Shown: positions 10,094 to 21,900 of the stretch, piece by piece
Layout: each line of letters starts with the position of its first letter
How positions within the stretch are numbered: the first letter of the stretch is position 1
Assembly: GCA_039704465.1 (NCBI GenBank)
Contig: JASFAU010000008.1
Location: 992,001 to 1,056,000 of the forward strand
DNA: 64,000 bases
Direction of reading: 5' to 3'
DNA from: Plasmodiophora brassicae
Lineage: Eukaryota; Endomyxa; Phytomyxea; Plasmodiophorida; Plasmodiophoridae
Program-made: the position numbers and the translations under genes
Notes under the pieces: model-generated
Told to the model about the DNA's origin: nothing
Seen by the model: the letters and a program-made list of their open reading frames with translations, nothing else
The model's database searches: none

Positions 10094-10876
10094 TCATTTC
10101 TGTGTGCCCGGCGCCGTGCTGGATCGGCGTCGTTCCGCGTCGGCGATGCACTTAAGGATGCCCTGGCACCAGGCGTCGCGGTCGACGGCGCTGGTGGCGA
10201 CCAGCAGGTACTGGCGGGCGCGGGTCATGACGGCGAACGCGAACGGGCGGTCGACGGCCGCCGTCGTGTTCGGCAGGAGGTAGGCGCCGAGCAGCGGGAT
10301 CGACCCGAGGCAGTTGATGGCGTGGCCCTCGGGCACGTCGCGGAAGTAGAACAGGTGGGGGTCGGCGCCACCGACAAGCGCGCCGAACCGCTCGTGCCAG
10401 GTCGGGCGCGCGCCGCCCTGCTTCCAGATCGTGCCCCGGTGCGTCGCTCGGGCCAGGTGGTGCCACGCCGGCGTCCTCGGCGTCGGGGGCGGGTCCGGCG
10501 CCCGCCCTCGATGCGCGCCGATCGCCCCGGTCAGCCAGGCGACCCACTGGGCGGCGCTGTCGCGCCCGTTCGCCACCAGATGGTACGTCTTCGCCTTCGT
10601 CCCCAGGCGGATCTCGTACGGGCGACGGTCGTTGCCGTCGGGCACCTCGATGGCCGCCTCGCCGAGGTCGATGCAGCCGGCGGGCAGCGAGTCGGACGCG
10701 TCCTTGAAGTACGACAGGTAGCGGCCGTGCAGGACGAAGAACCGCCTCTGGTACTTGTCGCCGCGCGTCCCGCTGCGCTTCTCCAGGAACCCGCTCCGGG
10801 CGATGCCCGGCGGCGACCCGGCCGGCGGCCCAGGCGCCACGCTACGTCGCCCGTTGTCGTCGTCGTCGTCGTTCAT
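10094..10876 (-). CDS. Tandem PH-domain protein
   Basis: Single exon, 260 residues from the ATG at 10876 (the frame runs open to 10897 but only from a TTG). PH1 spans about residues 27-125: SGFLEKRSG, WQRRFFVL-like YQRRFFVLHG, and the C-terminal helix QWVAWLTGAIG with the conserved Trp. PH2 spans about 145-250: GTIWKQGG, HERFGALVG, and a C-terminal AWCQGILKCI helix. No other domain is visible. Likely role is binding phosphoinositides or proteins at membranes. The N-terminal Asp run is low complexity. Confidence 0.75.
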   Translation of the reverse strand: MNDDDDDNGRRSVAPGPPAGSPPGIARSGFLEKRSGTRGDKYQRRFFVLHGRYLSYFKDASDSLPAGCIDLGEAAIEVPDGNDRRPYEIRLGTKAKTYHLVANGRDSAAQWVAWLTGAIGAHRGRAPDPPPTPRTPAWHHLARATHRGTIWKQGGARPTWHERFGALVGGADPHLFYFRDVPEGHAINCLGSIPLLGAYLLPNTTAAVDRPFAFAVMTRARQYLLVATSAVDRDAWCQGILKCIADAERRRSSTAPGTQK

Positions 10877-11059
10877 TCGTCTACCGGTACTGGTCAAGCG
10901 CGCCTAAATCGGGGCAGGACCTCGGCGGCGCCCAACAACGGAAATAGACGTGGGGCGGCCCTGTTTGGACGACGACTCGGTTCACCCCATGAACGTTCCC
11001 CTTCGTCGCGTGTGAGTGTGTTTCAGGTTCGTCGGAGGTCGGGTCGGTCGGAATTTCGG

Positions 11060-12307
11060 ATGCGAAGCGCCGCGCTGGTGCTGCTGCTGGTGGTGGTGGC
11101 GGTCGTCATCGCCGCTGGCCACAACGACGTCGTGGACGCCCGGGCGGCGTATGCGACGCGATCGGTGGCCGACCTCGCCGGCCTGCGCGTGCAGGCGGGC
11201 ACCACGATCCGGTTCCTGCTGAACGTCGCCGGCGATGGCCTCGGCAGGGACGTGCAGGTCCCCGTGATCGTCGTCCGGGTGATCGTCGTTGCGCCCATGG
11301 GCACTGCCGGCCGCGCGTCTGACGCCGCTTGTCGTCAGGGTGCCCAGCAAGGCCCGCGCGTGTGCCTGTCGGCTGCGATGCACGGGTGCGTCGTCGTCGT
11401 GCCGTCCTCCCACTCCCCCCGGGAGACCAGCAGCAGCGGCACTGACCTCCCAATGGACGCAGGGACGAGGTGACGGGCGTCGGCGTCCTGTTCCGCCTGG
11501 TGGAGCGCGTCGAACCGGGCCACCTGCACGGCACGCTGATCATCATGCCAGGTAGGTCGGCGGCGAGTCGCGCGCCCCCGTCCAAATCGCACCGACACCC
11601 GGCCGGTTCCAGTGTTGAACCCGGATGGGTTCCGGCTGCGCCGACGAGGCAACGCGTACGGCAAGGACCTGAACCGGGCGTTCGCGTCGCCGCCCGTCCA
11701 GGCGTCGTTGTACGCGCAGCGCTTGCTGGAGGCGCTGTCCCGCCTGGGCGTCACCCATCACGTCGACCTGCACACGGCCAGCAAGGGGTACACGAACGCG
11801 TTCTACGCCCGGGTCGACATGCGCTTGCCGGCGAGCACGCGGGTCGCGTTCGACCTCGCGCCCGACATCGTCGTCAACAACACGGGGCCGGCGAACTCGT
11901 TCCGGCGGGCGGCGACCGCGATGGGCATCGCCGCCGTCACTGTGGAGATGGGCGGCCCTGACCGCGTCCACGCGCGTCTGGTCCCGGCGGCCGACCGTGC
12001 CGTCGACCGCCTGCTTGCGTCCATGGGCGTGCTGAGGCCGGCGAACGGGTCGAACGGGGCAACGGCGCAGACGTACACGTGCGGGTCGTCCGCCTGGGTG
12101 TACAGCCGGCACGGCGGCCTCGTCAGGGTGTTCCCGGGCGTGAACACGCGCGTCCGCCAGGGCCAGATCCTGGCCGAGGTCCGCGACCTGTTCGGCGCCG
12201 TCGTCGACAGGCACCACGCCGAGCACGACGCCGTCGTCATTGGCAAGATCACGGAGCTGCCGTGCCCCGAGGCGTGCCGCATGATCCACCTGGGCCGGCT
12301 TCTGTAA
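11060..12307 (+). CDS. Secreted zinc deacylase (succinylglutamate desuccinylase/aspartoacylase-like, M14 fold)
   Basis: Four exons: 11060-11278, 11339-11385, 11463-11551 and 11613-12307; introns of 60, 77 and 61 nt, each with a CTGAC or CCGACA branch. Product 349 residues. A signal peptide (MRSAALVLLLVVVAVVIAAG) comes first. Zinc ligands appear in order as MHGDE (His, Glu) and HHVDLH (His). The family box VLNPDGF with the downstream GKDLNRAF agrees. The C-terminal half has a biotinyl-lipoyl-like VRVFPGVNTRVRQGQILAEVRD segment, as in bacterial deacylases of this group. The 47-nt exon 2 contains the zinc His, so splicing is essential. Substrate unknown. Confidence 0.82.
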
Positions 12308-12918
12308 CAAACGATACGCAGCGTCGGTCCGGCAGGCGGCTGAACACACACACACCCTCAGGCAGAACGATACTCGGCGCACCGAGCCACTGCGTTCCGG
12401 CGACGCACCGGGGCAGACGTCTGCGGCGCCGATGAGGCGCCCCCTTTTTGTGTCGAGTGCCGATCATTCGCAGCGGCGTACGGACTGCGGAGCGGTCTGC
12501 GCAGTCCGTGGGACTGCCGCGGCCCACCAAGTTGGTCGACGACCTCGCTCAACGTCAATGCTCGGTGCCGCCGCGTCCGTCCTCGACCGCTATAGTCGCG
12601 TCCGTGCAGAGCGTGCGCTGTCCTGGGCGGATTTACCGGACGCGTTTGGCCGTTCGGATCACGGGTGCACTAGTGCCCCTATCGGTGCGGATACCGGCAT
12701 GTCCATCGATCCCGGGTGCGTTCAGCGGCGGCGTTCGCTGCGCGCTGCTGGGTGCCCCCGGGGTCGATGGGCATTTGGGCTTGCGCACGCCAACCCCCGT
12801 GATCATCACCATCGACGCAGACGACGTAATGGCAATATGGCTACTGGCACGATGCTCACGTTGAAATTTCGCGCAGACGCCGGCAGCCGATGACAAAGAA
12901 TGGGCAATGCCAGCTCGC
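12308..12918. other. Gene-free spacer
   Basis: About 600 bp after the zinc deacylase hold only short overlapping ORFs on both strands with no motif. GC falls towards the right end where retroelement sequence begins. Confidence 0.5.
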
Positions 12919-14041
12919 TCAGGCCGCTGTCCGATAGAGCGCATCGTGCGGCGCGAGGCCGTGCTCGAGAGTTGGTTGACATATCCTACCAAATCCACGG
13001 TTCGCGCACTCCACTGACCCACTGCATAGTCGAACATACTCGGCCTCGGTCGTTGACAGCGCCACGATCTTCTGCAGTACTGACTTCCAGGCAATCATAC
13101 AGTTGACGAACTTCATCGTGTATCCGGTCGTGGTTCATCCTGTATCGGGGCAGCCTGCATGATCAGAATCCACGACCAACTTCAGTATCTCGTCTTGCTC
13201 AGATCTAGCGTACTTCAGCGCCATAGTCTTCGTGAGCTTCAGGTACCTCAACACTCTCTTTGCGGCCTCGTAGTTGCTCATGAAGCTGCACAGCTTTCCC
13301 ACCACACATGCGATGTCGGGCCTCGTACCAGTGAGGTACAGTAGAGATCCAGCCTGCACTCCCGGTACGGCAGCTCCTTGCACCTTGTCCGCTCTTCTTC
13401 AGTTTTCGGACTCCCCCGTGCTGATATTGCCTCGCCCTTCTGGACCGGTGTGATTACGCCCTTTGCGTCTGTCAGGTGGAATTTGTTCAAGAGCATGTCG
13501 ACGGACGACTCTTGACTCAGGTACACGCCTCCATGTTGATCCCCAGCATCCACTCGAACTTGCTCTCCTCAACCGTGACCTTGTCTTTAAGCACGCCATC
13601 AGCCTCGAGCATCATGCGAGGTGAACTTCCCACGATTGGGATGTCGTCAACATGGAACGCCACGAACACAACGTCATCGCCATCTCCTTTCTTCAGTAGG
13701 CACGGATCACTCTTTGCCTAGGTGTCAGGAGGAAAGAAGATCAAGAGGTATGTGAACGACAAAGGGGGCGAATTCGTGTCTAAGGAGCTGCGGGACTATC
13801 TGGAGCCGAAGGCGTTGAGATCTGGGGTAGCTTCAAGGTTGCCACCCGCGCCGAGCGTACTTTTACCTGCACCGGTTTCCGACTTGGTCAGAGACTGGCC
13901 TGCCTCGCACATCCCGCAGCTCCTTACATAGATACGAACTCGCCCCCTTTGTCGTTCGCATACCTCTTGATCTTCTTTCCTCCTGACTCCTAGACGGTCG
14001 CAGTACATGTTCTCCAGGAGTCCTTCAGGAGCTCCAGCCAC
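12919..14041 (-). mobile_element. Degenerate Ty1/copia retrotransposon (RT/RNase H and integrase pieces)
   Basis: On the minus strand, 12919-13116 encodes the copia RNase H signature WKSVLQKIVALSTTEAEY. 13135-13383 encodes the preceding RT tail (LLYLTGTRPDIACVVG, VLRYLK, DSDHAG). 13278-13600 encodes more RT with frame breaks. Integrase-core fragments with VNDKGGEFVS, the DDE-type Asn-Gly-Glu-Phe region, lie at 13723-13794 on plus and again at 13914-13986 on minus. The order RT before integrase in opposite orientations shows rearrangement. No LTR pair could be found by eye. The element is dead. Confidence 0.8.
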
Positions 14042-14250
14042 CCGTCTTTCATCCGCAGGGTCAGCATCATGACAGCGACTACATCGATGTCGTCGTCGTC
14101 ATCCACCTGTAACGCCTTCATCGCCCTTGTCCAATTCTGCTTGCAGACGGCCATGCGGTTGATGCTGTCGACGACCACCTCTCTCGCGAGCTCGTGCTCG
14201 GGCCTCAATGATTCTGTCGCCAGCGTGTCGGTGACGAACGCCTCCTTGAT

Positions 14251-14545
14251 TGGAGGGTGGTCGCGCAACGTAGTAGCCTGTTAATCACCGTCAGTAGTTC
14301 GGATACTGCGGTGGATGCTTACTTAGGTGTTGTGGTGTCCGTTATTGCCTTTCTGCAGCTTCACAGGCTGTTCGTCAGCAGCACTGCGCGCCGGTTCAGC
14401 GAGATGCCGCAGTGCTGCTGACGAACAGCCTGTGAAGCTGCAGAAAGGCAATAACGGACACCACAACACCTACGTAAGCATCCACCGCAGTATCCGAACT
14501 ACTGACGGTGATTAACAGGCTCCTACGTTGCGCGACCACCCTCCA
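14251..14545. repeat. Near-perfect palindrome, 138-bp arms, 19-bp loop
   Basis: Positions 14251-14388 are the reverse complement of 14408-14545 without gaps and with only about two mismatches. The arms start TGGAGGGTGGTCGCGCAACG and meet at GCACTGCG. No target-site duplication was evident. It lies between copia debris and another inverted repeat. A fold-back (MITE-like) element or a recent inverted duplication are the candidate explanations. Confidence 0.92.
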
Positions 14546-14934
14546 AACGCATCCCTGATTCTGGCGAGCGACCCCATGCCCTTCTTGCCCACCTGATCGA
14601 TCGTCCCGTCCGTCATCGCAGCGTCTGAACTACGACTGTTAATCTGTCAGAAATTGGCGGGCCGTGCCAACGCAAATGCAGCAACAGAATGAATTATAGA
14701 TTGCGCAGTCCGCAGATCAGTCTACGGCGTCCGTGGATCCGTGGGCGGCAACCATCCGTCAGGAGGCGGACCACGAACGACGGGATGTGTCAAGCGTACG
14801 GTTGGGAGGTTCGTCAATGCGTCGTAATCACATAGCCAATTGTCGTCTTGCAATGAGCTTGATGTGTAGCCATTCAAGATTCAGTAGTACTGCAACATGC
14901 GTGAGATTTCTCGTTTGCTGTTTGTGCAAAGCTG

Positions 14935-15419
14935 GATGCATAGCCATCCCCGGTGCAGGGCTACAGAAACTGGCGCCAGATTTCTCGTCTGCTGTCAACG
15001 TTGGAGGACAACCCGAACATCGCCTTGGACAGTGTTCTGCATGGGTGTTCTAGGCTGACGAATCAACCTGGGGTAAACAGCTGTAGTAACACTCAGCACT
15101 ACAAGTTCCATTTCAGGAGAGGAAGTTTGCTCAAGTGGGCCCGGCCCTGCGGCGCAAGGCCGGCAACACGACAGACCCACGCGCGCTTAGGAGCTCCTCC
15201 TGAGTGAGCTCTGGGCAGACCTTCCTGATAGTTGGCCGGAAATATTCAAACAGCTGATTTCCCCAATTGATATTCGTCCAGCCTCGAAGGCCCCAGCAGA
15301 ACACAGTCCAAGGCGATGTTCGGATTGTCCTCCAACATCGACAACAGACGAGAAATCTCGCGCCAGTTTCTGTAGCCCTGGACCGGGGATGGCTGTGCAT
15401 CCAGCTTTGAACAAGCTTC
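14935..15419. repeat. Inverted pair of a diverged repeat (about 100-bp arms)
   Basis: The segment near 14930-15040 reappears as reverse complement near 15297-15420. Both can be read as RNWR(Q/E)ISRLLS followed by LEDNPNIALD, with mostly silent or conservative differences. This suggests the repeat once encoded protein. The flanks (14546-14930 and 15421-15951) show no gene; short ORFs only. Confidence 0.7.
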
Positions 15420-15951
15420 TTTGGACTTTAAGCGCAATTTGATGGACGTGCCATGCTCGCATGACGTCTGCAACTGTGCGACCGTTCGGGCGACCACCCG
15501 CGTCGCGGTCTGGATCAACGTCCTGCCGACCCAAGTCGACCGTGCAGATCGACGACGGCGCGCCGCCCTTCGGACCATGACGATTCCGGTACCTGGTGCG
15601 GGTTCATGTCATTGCATAGGTTTGCCCACGCCAAACGGAAACTGACGCACCGATTGAAGTCCCCTTCCAGGCAGGTCACGGGCGGCCTTGGTAACTAACT
15701 GCTGGTTCGCCTATGGGTTCATGTGGCCGGGCCTGAGGAGACCAGTCGCAGTCAATCGAACGGGACATGCGACTGAGAGCGCGGAAGGACGCTGGGTACC
15801 CGTGGAATAATCGACTGAGCTGTCCCGCCTTTCGCACACGTACTACTGTGCCGACACCCGGGCGCCTGCATATCCCTCAGTACCGTGTATCGCAGGGGCT
15901 GGCGTGGTCGGCACTGTATAAATTAGCTTGATGTATTATTGGGTGTGGATG

Positions 15952-18900
15952 TCATGACTCGGGGCCATTGTTGAAGTCGAACCCGGGGCGCGATATTCGA
16001 ATACGTGGTTGTTTCAGGGACGCGTACGGTGCCATGGACGGGGCCGCCTCTGCCAGCGCCTCCGAATGCATGTCCGACGCGATACCGTCGTCCGGTATGG
16101 TGCCCATGGACATATCGCTGAAGTTGCTGTCCAGGGATTGCATGCGCGCGCTCTGGACCGCTGCAGGTTCGACAGGACGGGGTTCGGGCGCGTCCAGGTC
16201 CAGGTCATCCATGTCGCCCTCATCGCCTTTCTCGGCAATGTCGCCGATGCTGACGCGAGCGTGCGGAGCGAACGAGTCGTTCAGGCCGTCATCCGACATG
16301 GAGACACCCAGTCTGTCCGCATCATCGTCCACACCAGACGCCGGCCGTAATAACGACGCAGCATCAGTGCTGCCCAGCACAATGGACAGGCGCAGGGGCG
16401 GCGTCTGAGCAGGCTCGTCGTCGCCGGATGACACTTCAACATCCTCGCTCTCAGCGATGTCGCCCAGTGGGGACATGGGCGCCAACTCGTGCGTCTCGGG
16501 GGCGTCCGCATTCTCAGGCGTCGACACGTACAGCGTCGACAAATCGCGTATCAACGACACGACGGGCCCGTCGAAGAACTTGACGCAATCGATGGCTGTC
16601 TTCGGGTCCACTGGTCCCGACGAGCAGTCGATGCGAATCGTCGGCGTGGCGCGCATTGGCTGGGTGGACGATCGGACGAACTGGAGAGCCCCCTTGTGGT
16701 ACGATGACGGCGCCTTCTCGAAGAGGCGATCGCACACGACTTCGGACGCAGACACGGTCTCGACATCGGGCGAACACGAGCAACGCATGAGGATGTCGCC
16801 CAGCTAGCGGCGCGGTGTTAGATAGGTTCGAGGAGCACGGATGGTACGCAGCAAACCTTGGAGAAATGATGTGGAGTGACGTCGAATTCGAGCCCGACAA
16901 ACAGCGAATCCAGTAGCCATAGGCACGGCTTGGCCCAGGACGACAGATCCGGGGAGCACAGCATGTCCTCGAGGAAATCCACCACGAAGGTCGGGTTCGT
17001 CATTGCGGCAGACACGAACAGCTCACGTGTGACTTCGGGTATGGCACGCAGGAGATCATCCGCTGATAGAATACCATCTGGCATCCTGCACATGTTGTCA
17101 ACGAGGGGACGCACACAGTGAGGGATGACGGCAATACCCTGAATGGCCTGGTAAACTTTGCAGATCGCGGTTCACGATCACCGAGAGCCGAGACACGCGA
17201 CGGCTAATAGAATGGCGCTTGGGTCCCGCAGCGGCTCTGATGACTGATGACCGACGGCGCTTGTCTTCGGGGACCGGTTCCGATGCGCCGGTCGATCGCC
17301 GGTGTCGAAGATAGGGCGAGTCATCAGTGCCGGAACAGATCGCGATTACGACCCGATGTAAGATGACAAGGTATGGAGAAGCCTTGGGTCGGACACTGTC
17401 CAACAGAGCAATCGTGTCGTGAATCAAACTGTCCGCCAGGAGCCCTTTACGCGTTTCCAGTTCGATCATCAGCGCAAGAACGGCAGCAACGATGACAAGG
17501 TCAACCACTGTAGCCTCGGTCGGCAGAGCACGTCCCAGAACCAACTATAATGAAACAGCACAGTCACTGGACAACGAAAGTGCAGTGAGCATTGCAACAG
17601 ACCAGCAGTTTGAAGGTACCGGGATACGTCGACTCAGCCTGTAAGCCTTTCGCCACGACGGACGACACACCATCGTTACCGCAGAATGACCAAATGGGGC
17701 GAAGATCTGAAAGAATATGATCCTTGTTGTCAGGCACGTTCGTCACCGAAGAGCAGTGATCCAAGAGGCGCAGTCCAAGGCTGAACACTGGCAGTGAATT
17801 GTGTGTCAGCAGCCCTAGACCGCAAACAAAGTGGAGAGTCCATTCTGTCGACAAGGATAAGTGAACTAGATGAAACGATAGAAATGTTAACAATATGCGG
17901 GAAATCGTACCTGGCCCGGTCCATTGACGTTGTTGGGGAACCCCGCAAAGCAGGTCGACTGTATCCGCCAGGGTCGCCACATCTCGATCGAACAGGGCGC
18001 GCCGCAATCGCATCGCCATGTGCATTCCAACACGAAGGTCGAACCATACATTTAGAGAGCGGTAAATGACGAGCGATCGTTCGGATACTTGGCGATCCGG
18101 GCATTGCATGGCCCACGCTAGCGCGATCTGGCACCACTGCCGAGCGAGTCGCGGTTGACGCTTCGCCAGTACCCCGGCTAGTCGATCCGAGGTCACAGGT
18201 TTATCTGGCGTCAACGGGATGCCAAAGTCCAGCGCCACAAACGATAGGATCTGCGACAGGGACGGGTGCTTGAGAGCAGACGCACTGTGGGCACACGCAA
18301 GCATCAGCAGAAGCAGCGGATACGTAAAAGGAAGCTGACCTTTGAAGCAGCAGAGCAAAACTGTCTCGAAGGTGCGCTGGACTCTCGAATATGATGTCTG
18401 TGAGCAAGTGGAGAGCAATCGTTGACATCTCCCAGCCCTGATCTTGGTGCATACAGTTATTCGAAGGAGACGAATGGGCGACGGCGTTAGCGATTTCTTG
18501 CAAAGGGCAGTCATCCACGAAACTCTTGATGCAATGAAGTTGATAGGCGACTGTGTGCAGAGCAACTCAGAAGTTAGCGGACGAAAGTGCCAATGTGCAG
18601 ACCTAGAGAATCGCCGATCGGGCTACGGAAGAGGAAAATATGGACCTTCTTGCAGAGATCTGGCTCTCTGGGAAATTGCAAATGAAGGAACCTTGTCACG
18701 ACCGTCAGCACAAGAGAGTGGTTTGCGCCTCCAACCGCCTTCCAGATGCGCGACAACTGCTCATCCATAGACGGCATGGACTCGACCTGCTTGGTCAGAC
18801 GAAGCAGCGATGTCAAGACAGGAAGGACAAGCGGTCCAGAGCCAGTTTCTTTCTCGAATAACCGGTGATCCTCGCTGATCGGGACCCGACTCAAGTTTCG

Positions 18901-21900
18901 AGACGACAGCGAAAGCAACGAGCCGAACTGCTCAACCCAGGGCAGAATGAGCTGTAGAAGAGCACGAACATAATTCTCTGGCACGTTCGCAGCGAAATAA
19001 CAGACACCATCGACGAGCGCGGACAGACATAATGGGAATCGTTCGGCAACGTTGCGGGATATCTGAACGGCGCGATACAGGCAAATATCCAGAGAATCAT
19101 GAGCGACGTTACCCGAGCCAGCGACGATGTCGCCGAATTCCGGCTGCAGTAACCCCAGCAGCTCGAGCGCATGTCTCCGAATGCTAGTAGCGGGGCACGC
19201 CTTCATCACATTGCTGTCAGTTCGATTCCCAAAACGATAAGTTTCGGCAGATGTTTTACCTGAAGAAGAAGAGCGTCGACAAGCAGGGTGCAAGGATGCC
19301 TTGCTAACTCTTGACCGTCGCCCGGCAGATCACCAGCGACAAGGAGTTCCAAAGTCGGCAGCTCACCAACGAATTCCGACCGCTGAAGGCAGCCTTGGCT
19401 GACGTTGTGGACCACAGCCATCAGGTAGCAGTCGGCAAGCGCGGGTGATGTGTTCGCGTCGCAGGCGCGCACCAGAAACTTTAGCAATTGTGCCGGATGA
19501 AATTTCAGGACAGCAGAGAACGCCTTCGACATTTGCAGGTTCCTCTCGACCATCGTCTCTAATCATTGATCCATTATCAAAGCAATTCCAATTTTCCACA
19601 GCGACGAAATTACCAAGCCATCGCAAGACTGATATTAGAAGAGCAGAGTCTGAAATCGTCCCCATATTTGCGAGTTCTGTTACCGCTTCGCAAGCAGCGG
19701 TTTCGACCTAGGATATCTTCAGATGTACCCAAAGATTGGCAGCAGGGAAATGCACACACCTTCCGCTTCAATTCATCGTTCCGATCAGTCCGCTCCAGCG
19801 CTTTCGCCAACACCTGTTCCGTTATGAACAGGAACAGGGTTCGGCGCTGTTGCAGCTGGTGGTCGGCGGCCGACGGCCGTCTGGACACTATGTTAGAACA
19901 ACGTGCGGCCAACAATGACATTTCAACTTACGACGACCGGGAATGAGTCGGCGATGAAATGTCGTGACGCAAGCTCCTACAAGTGCATAGAGTCAACAAT
20001 TCCAGTGACAGCAGATGGCATGCATGTGAGACTTTGGAGAGGTAGCAGTAGCGAGCGACGTAGAAACGCTCGCGGCAGGGACCAGTAATGAGGTCTGGAT
20101 TTGATCTGTCGCCTCAAGAGCAGAGCCTTGAGAGATGATATAGTTGAAAAACTTGAAGTACTTGGAGAGGATCGAAAGCATGGATTTGTATACGGAAACA
20201 TCAGCATCATTTAACCTGGCAGCGAAAGTCAGGCACACTAAAACGGACGCTCGGGAAATACTGACAGCGCAGCGTTGTTCGCCGAAGTCCAGTGTGAGAC
20301 AAAGTCCATTATATGCGAGGGAACCGTTTTGAACGTTGCAAAGACTGCGTCGTCGACGTTGTAAAGGAACCGGTCATAAAGAGCAAGTGTTCGGGGATGG
20401 AAGAAAAATTCGCTTTCAGGATCCAGATTCTTGGCTCGCGAATTCTTTTTCCTTCTGCAAAATCCCATTAACCCTCGCATGAACGTGTACCGACGAAAGG
20501 CATTCCCACATCGTATTCGGGCCATACGACGGCGATAAGACGGACAGCTTCAAATTGTGAGCAATCGAGTCGAAAACAGACGAATGCGTCATTGCTAGGG
20601 CCCGCTTCAGGTCGTACCAGACCTAGCGGCCGTCAGGGTGTCACTAGACGTCGACAGCGAAACAGTCGTACCTGATCGGACGAGAAACGGGAGAGAGTGA
20701 AAACGTGCTGCGAAAATGTCGTAATATCGGAAAGAGACAACTCGAGTGTGATGAAGGACTGGCGAACACCTAGACATGCAATAATACATAAGCAACAGTA
20801 CATGAGCGGTACAGTTGGAGAACTGACTCTGAAGAGATTCCCGCTTCGTATTGTAGTCGACCTTGATTTTCGCAGTGGTGCATTCGACGAACGATGCAGA
20901 CTGGGCTCGAACTCCCAAACACACGAACTGTAGATGGTTTCTCCATAAAGCATACTGCTCGGATTTGCAATGGACCGGGTCGTTTTCGATCACGAAGGTC
21001 ATGCGTTCCACCGCAAACGACCACGCCCAGGCAATCACGCCCTTGAACAGCTGGTAGTGTTTCTTCAGAAAGGAATACAATTCTGGGCAATGATCCAAGT
21101 TCGCCTCAGTTGAGGGATCCGGCTTCAGATAATCCGCCAGAAGCTCCAGACGGCGTTCCCGTTGTAATTCTGTCACTGAGTGCTGGCCGATTGCAGTGGG
21201 GGATTGTTCGAGTTGCCGTAATCCATCTGACTCCCAAATCTTCAGAAGTGACCAAGCTTCACGGCGAACGAACGATTCCGGGTGGCACAACCACAGAAGG
21301 CAAACACTCTCCAGGTGGTGCCGCATGGCAATCCAGCATTCAAACGGAACTCGCGATGCACCGCCCCTGCCACGGTTGTTCGTGACGAGAAACTCGTCAT
21401 ATGTGACAAGGATGACCTTCGCATTGTTCATCGTCCGAATCTGCAACTGGATATCCATTTCATGGAGTCGAACGAGGACGTCGACTAGAGCATAGAGCGA
21501 CAGAATGAGGCTGCTCTCTGGATCTCGGATCGCATAACGATGCAGGGCGCCCGAAGCCGAAACCGAAATGGTGTGGTTCGAGTCAAGCGTCAAGGCCGCC
21601 ACTCGGATACCAGTTGTTTTGACACGTTCAGGTTTCGAGTGGCAAATGATTGGGAAGCAGGACAGTGCTGAACACAGCACTTGTGCATCCTGGGTGTCGC
21701 CTTCGATTAAACTGCAGCAGTGGACGGGTCAGATGGGCAACCGGCCAGCTGCTGAGACATACGCTGATATAAGGGGCCCGAGCGTGTAATTGTAGTTCTC
21801 GATTTCGCTGGGCCTGTCCTCGGCAATGAGTGCCAATGCCGACAGCACGACACGTTTCGTTGAATCCAGGTGCCCCGATTTGACTTTGAGGACGGAGGCG

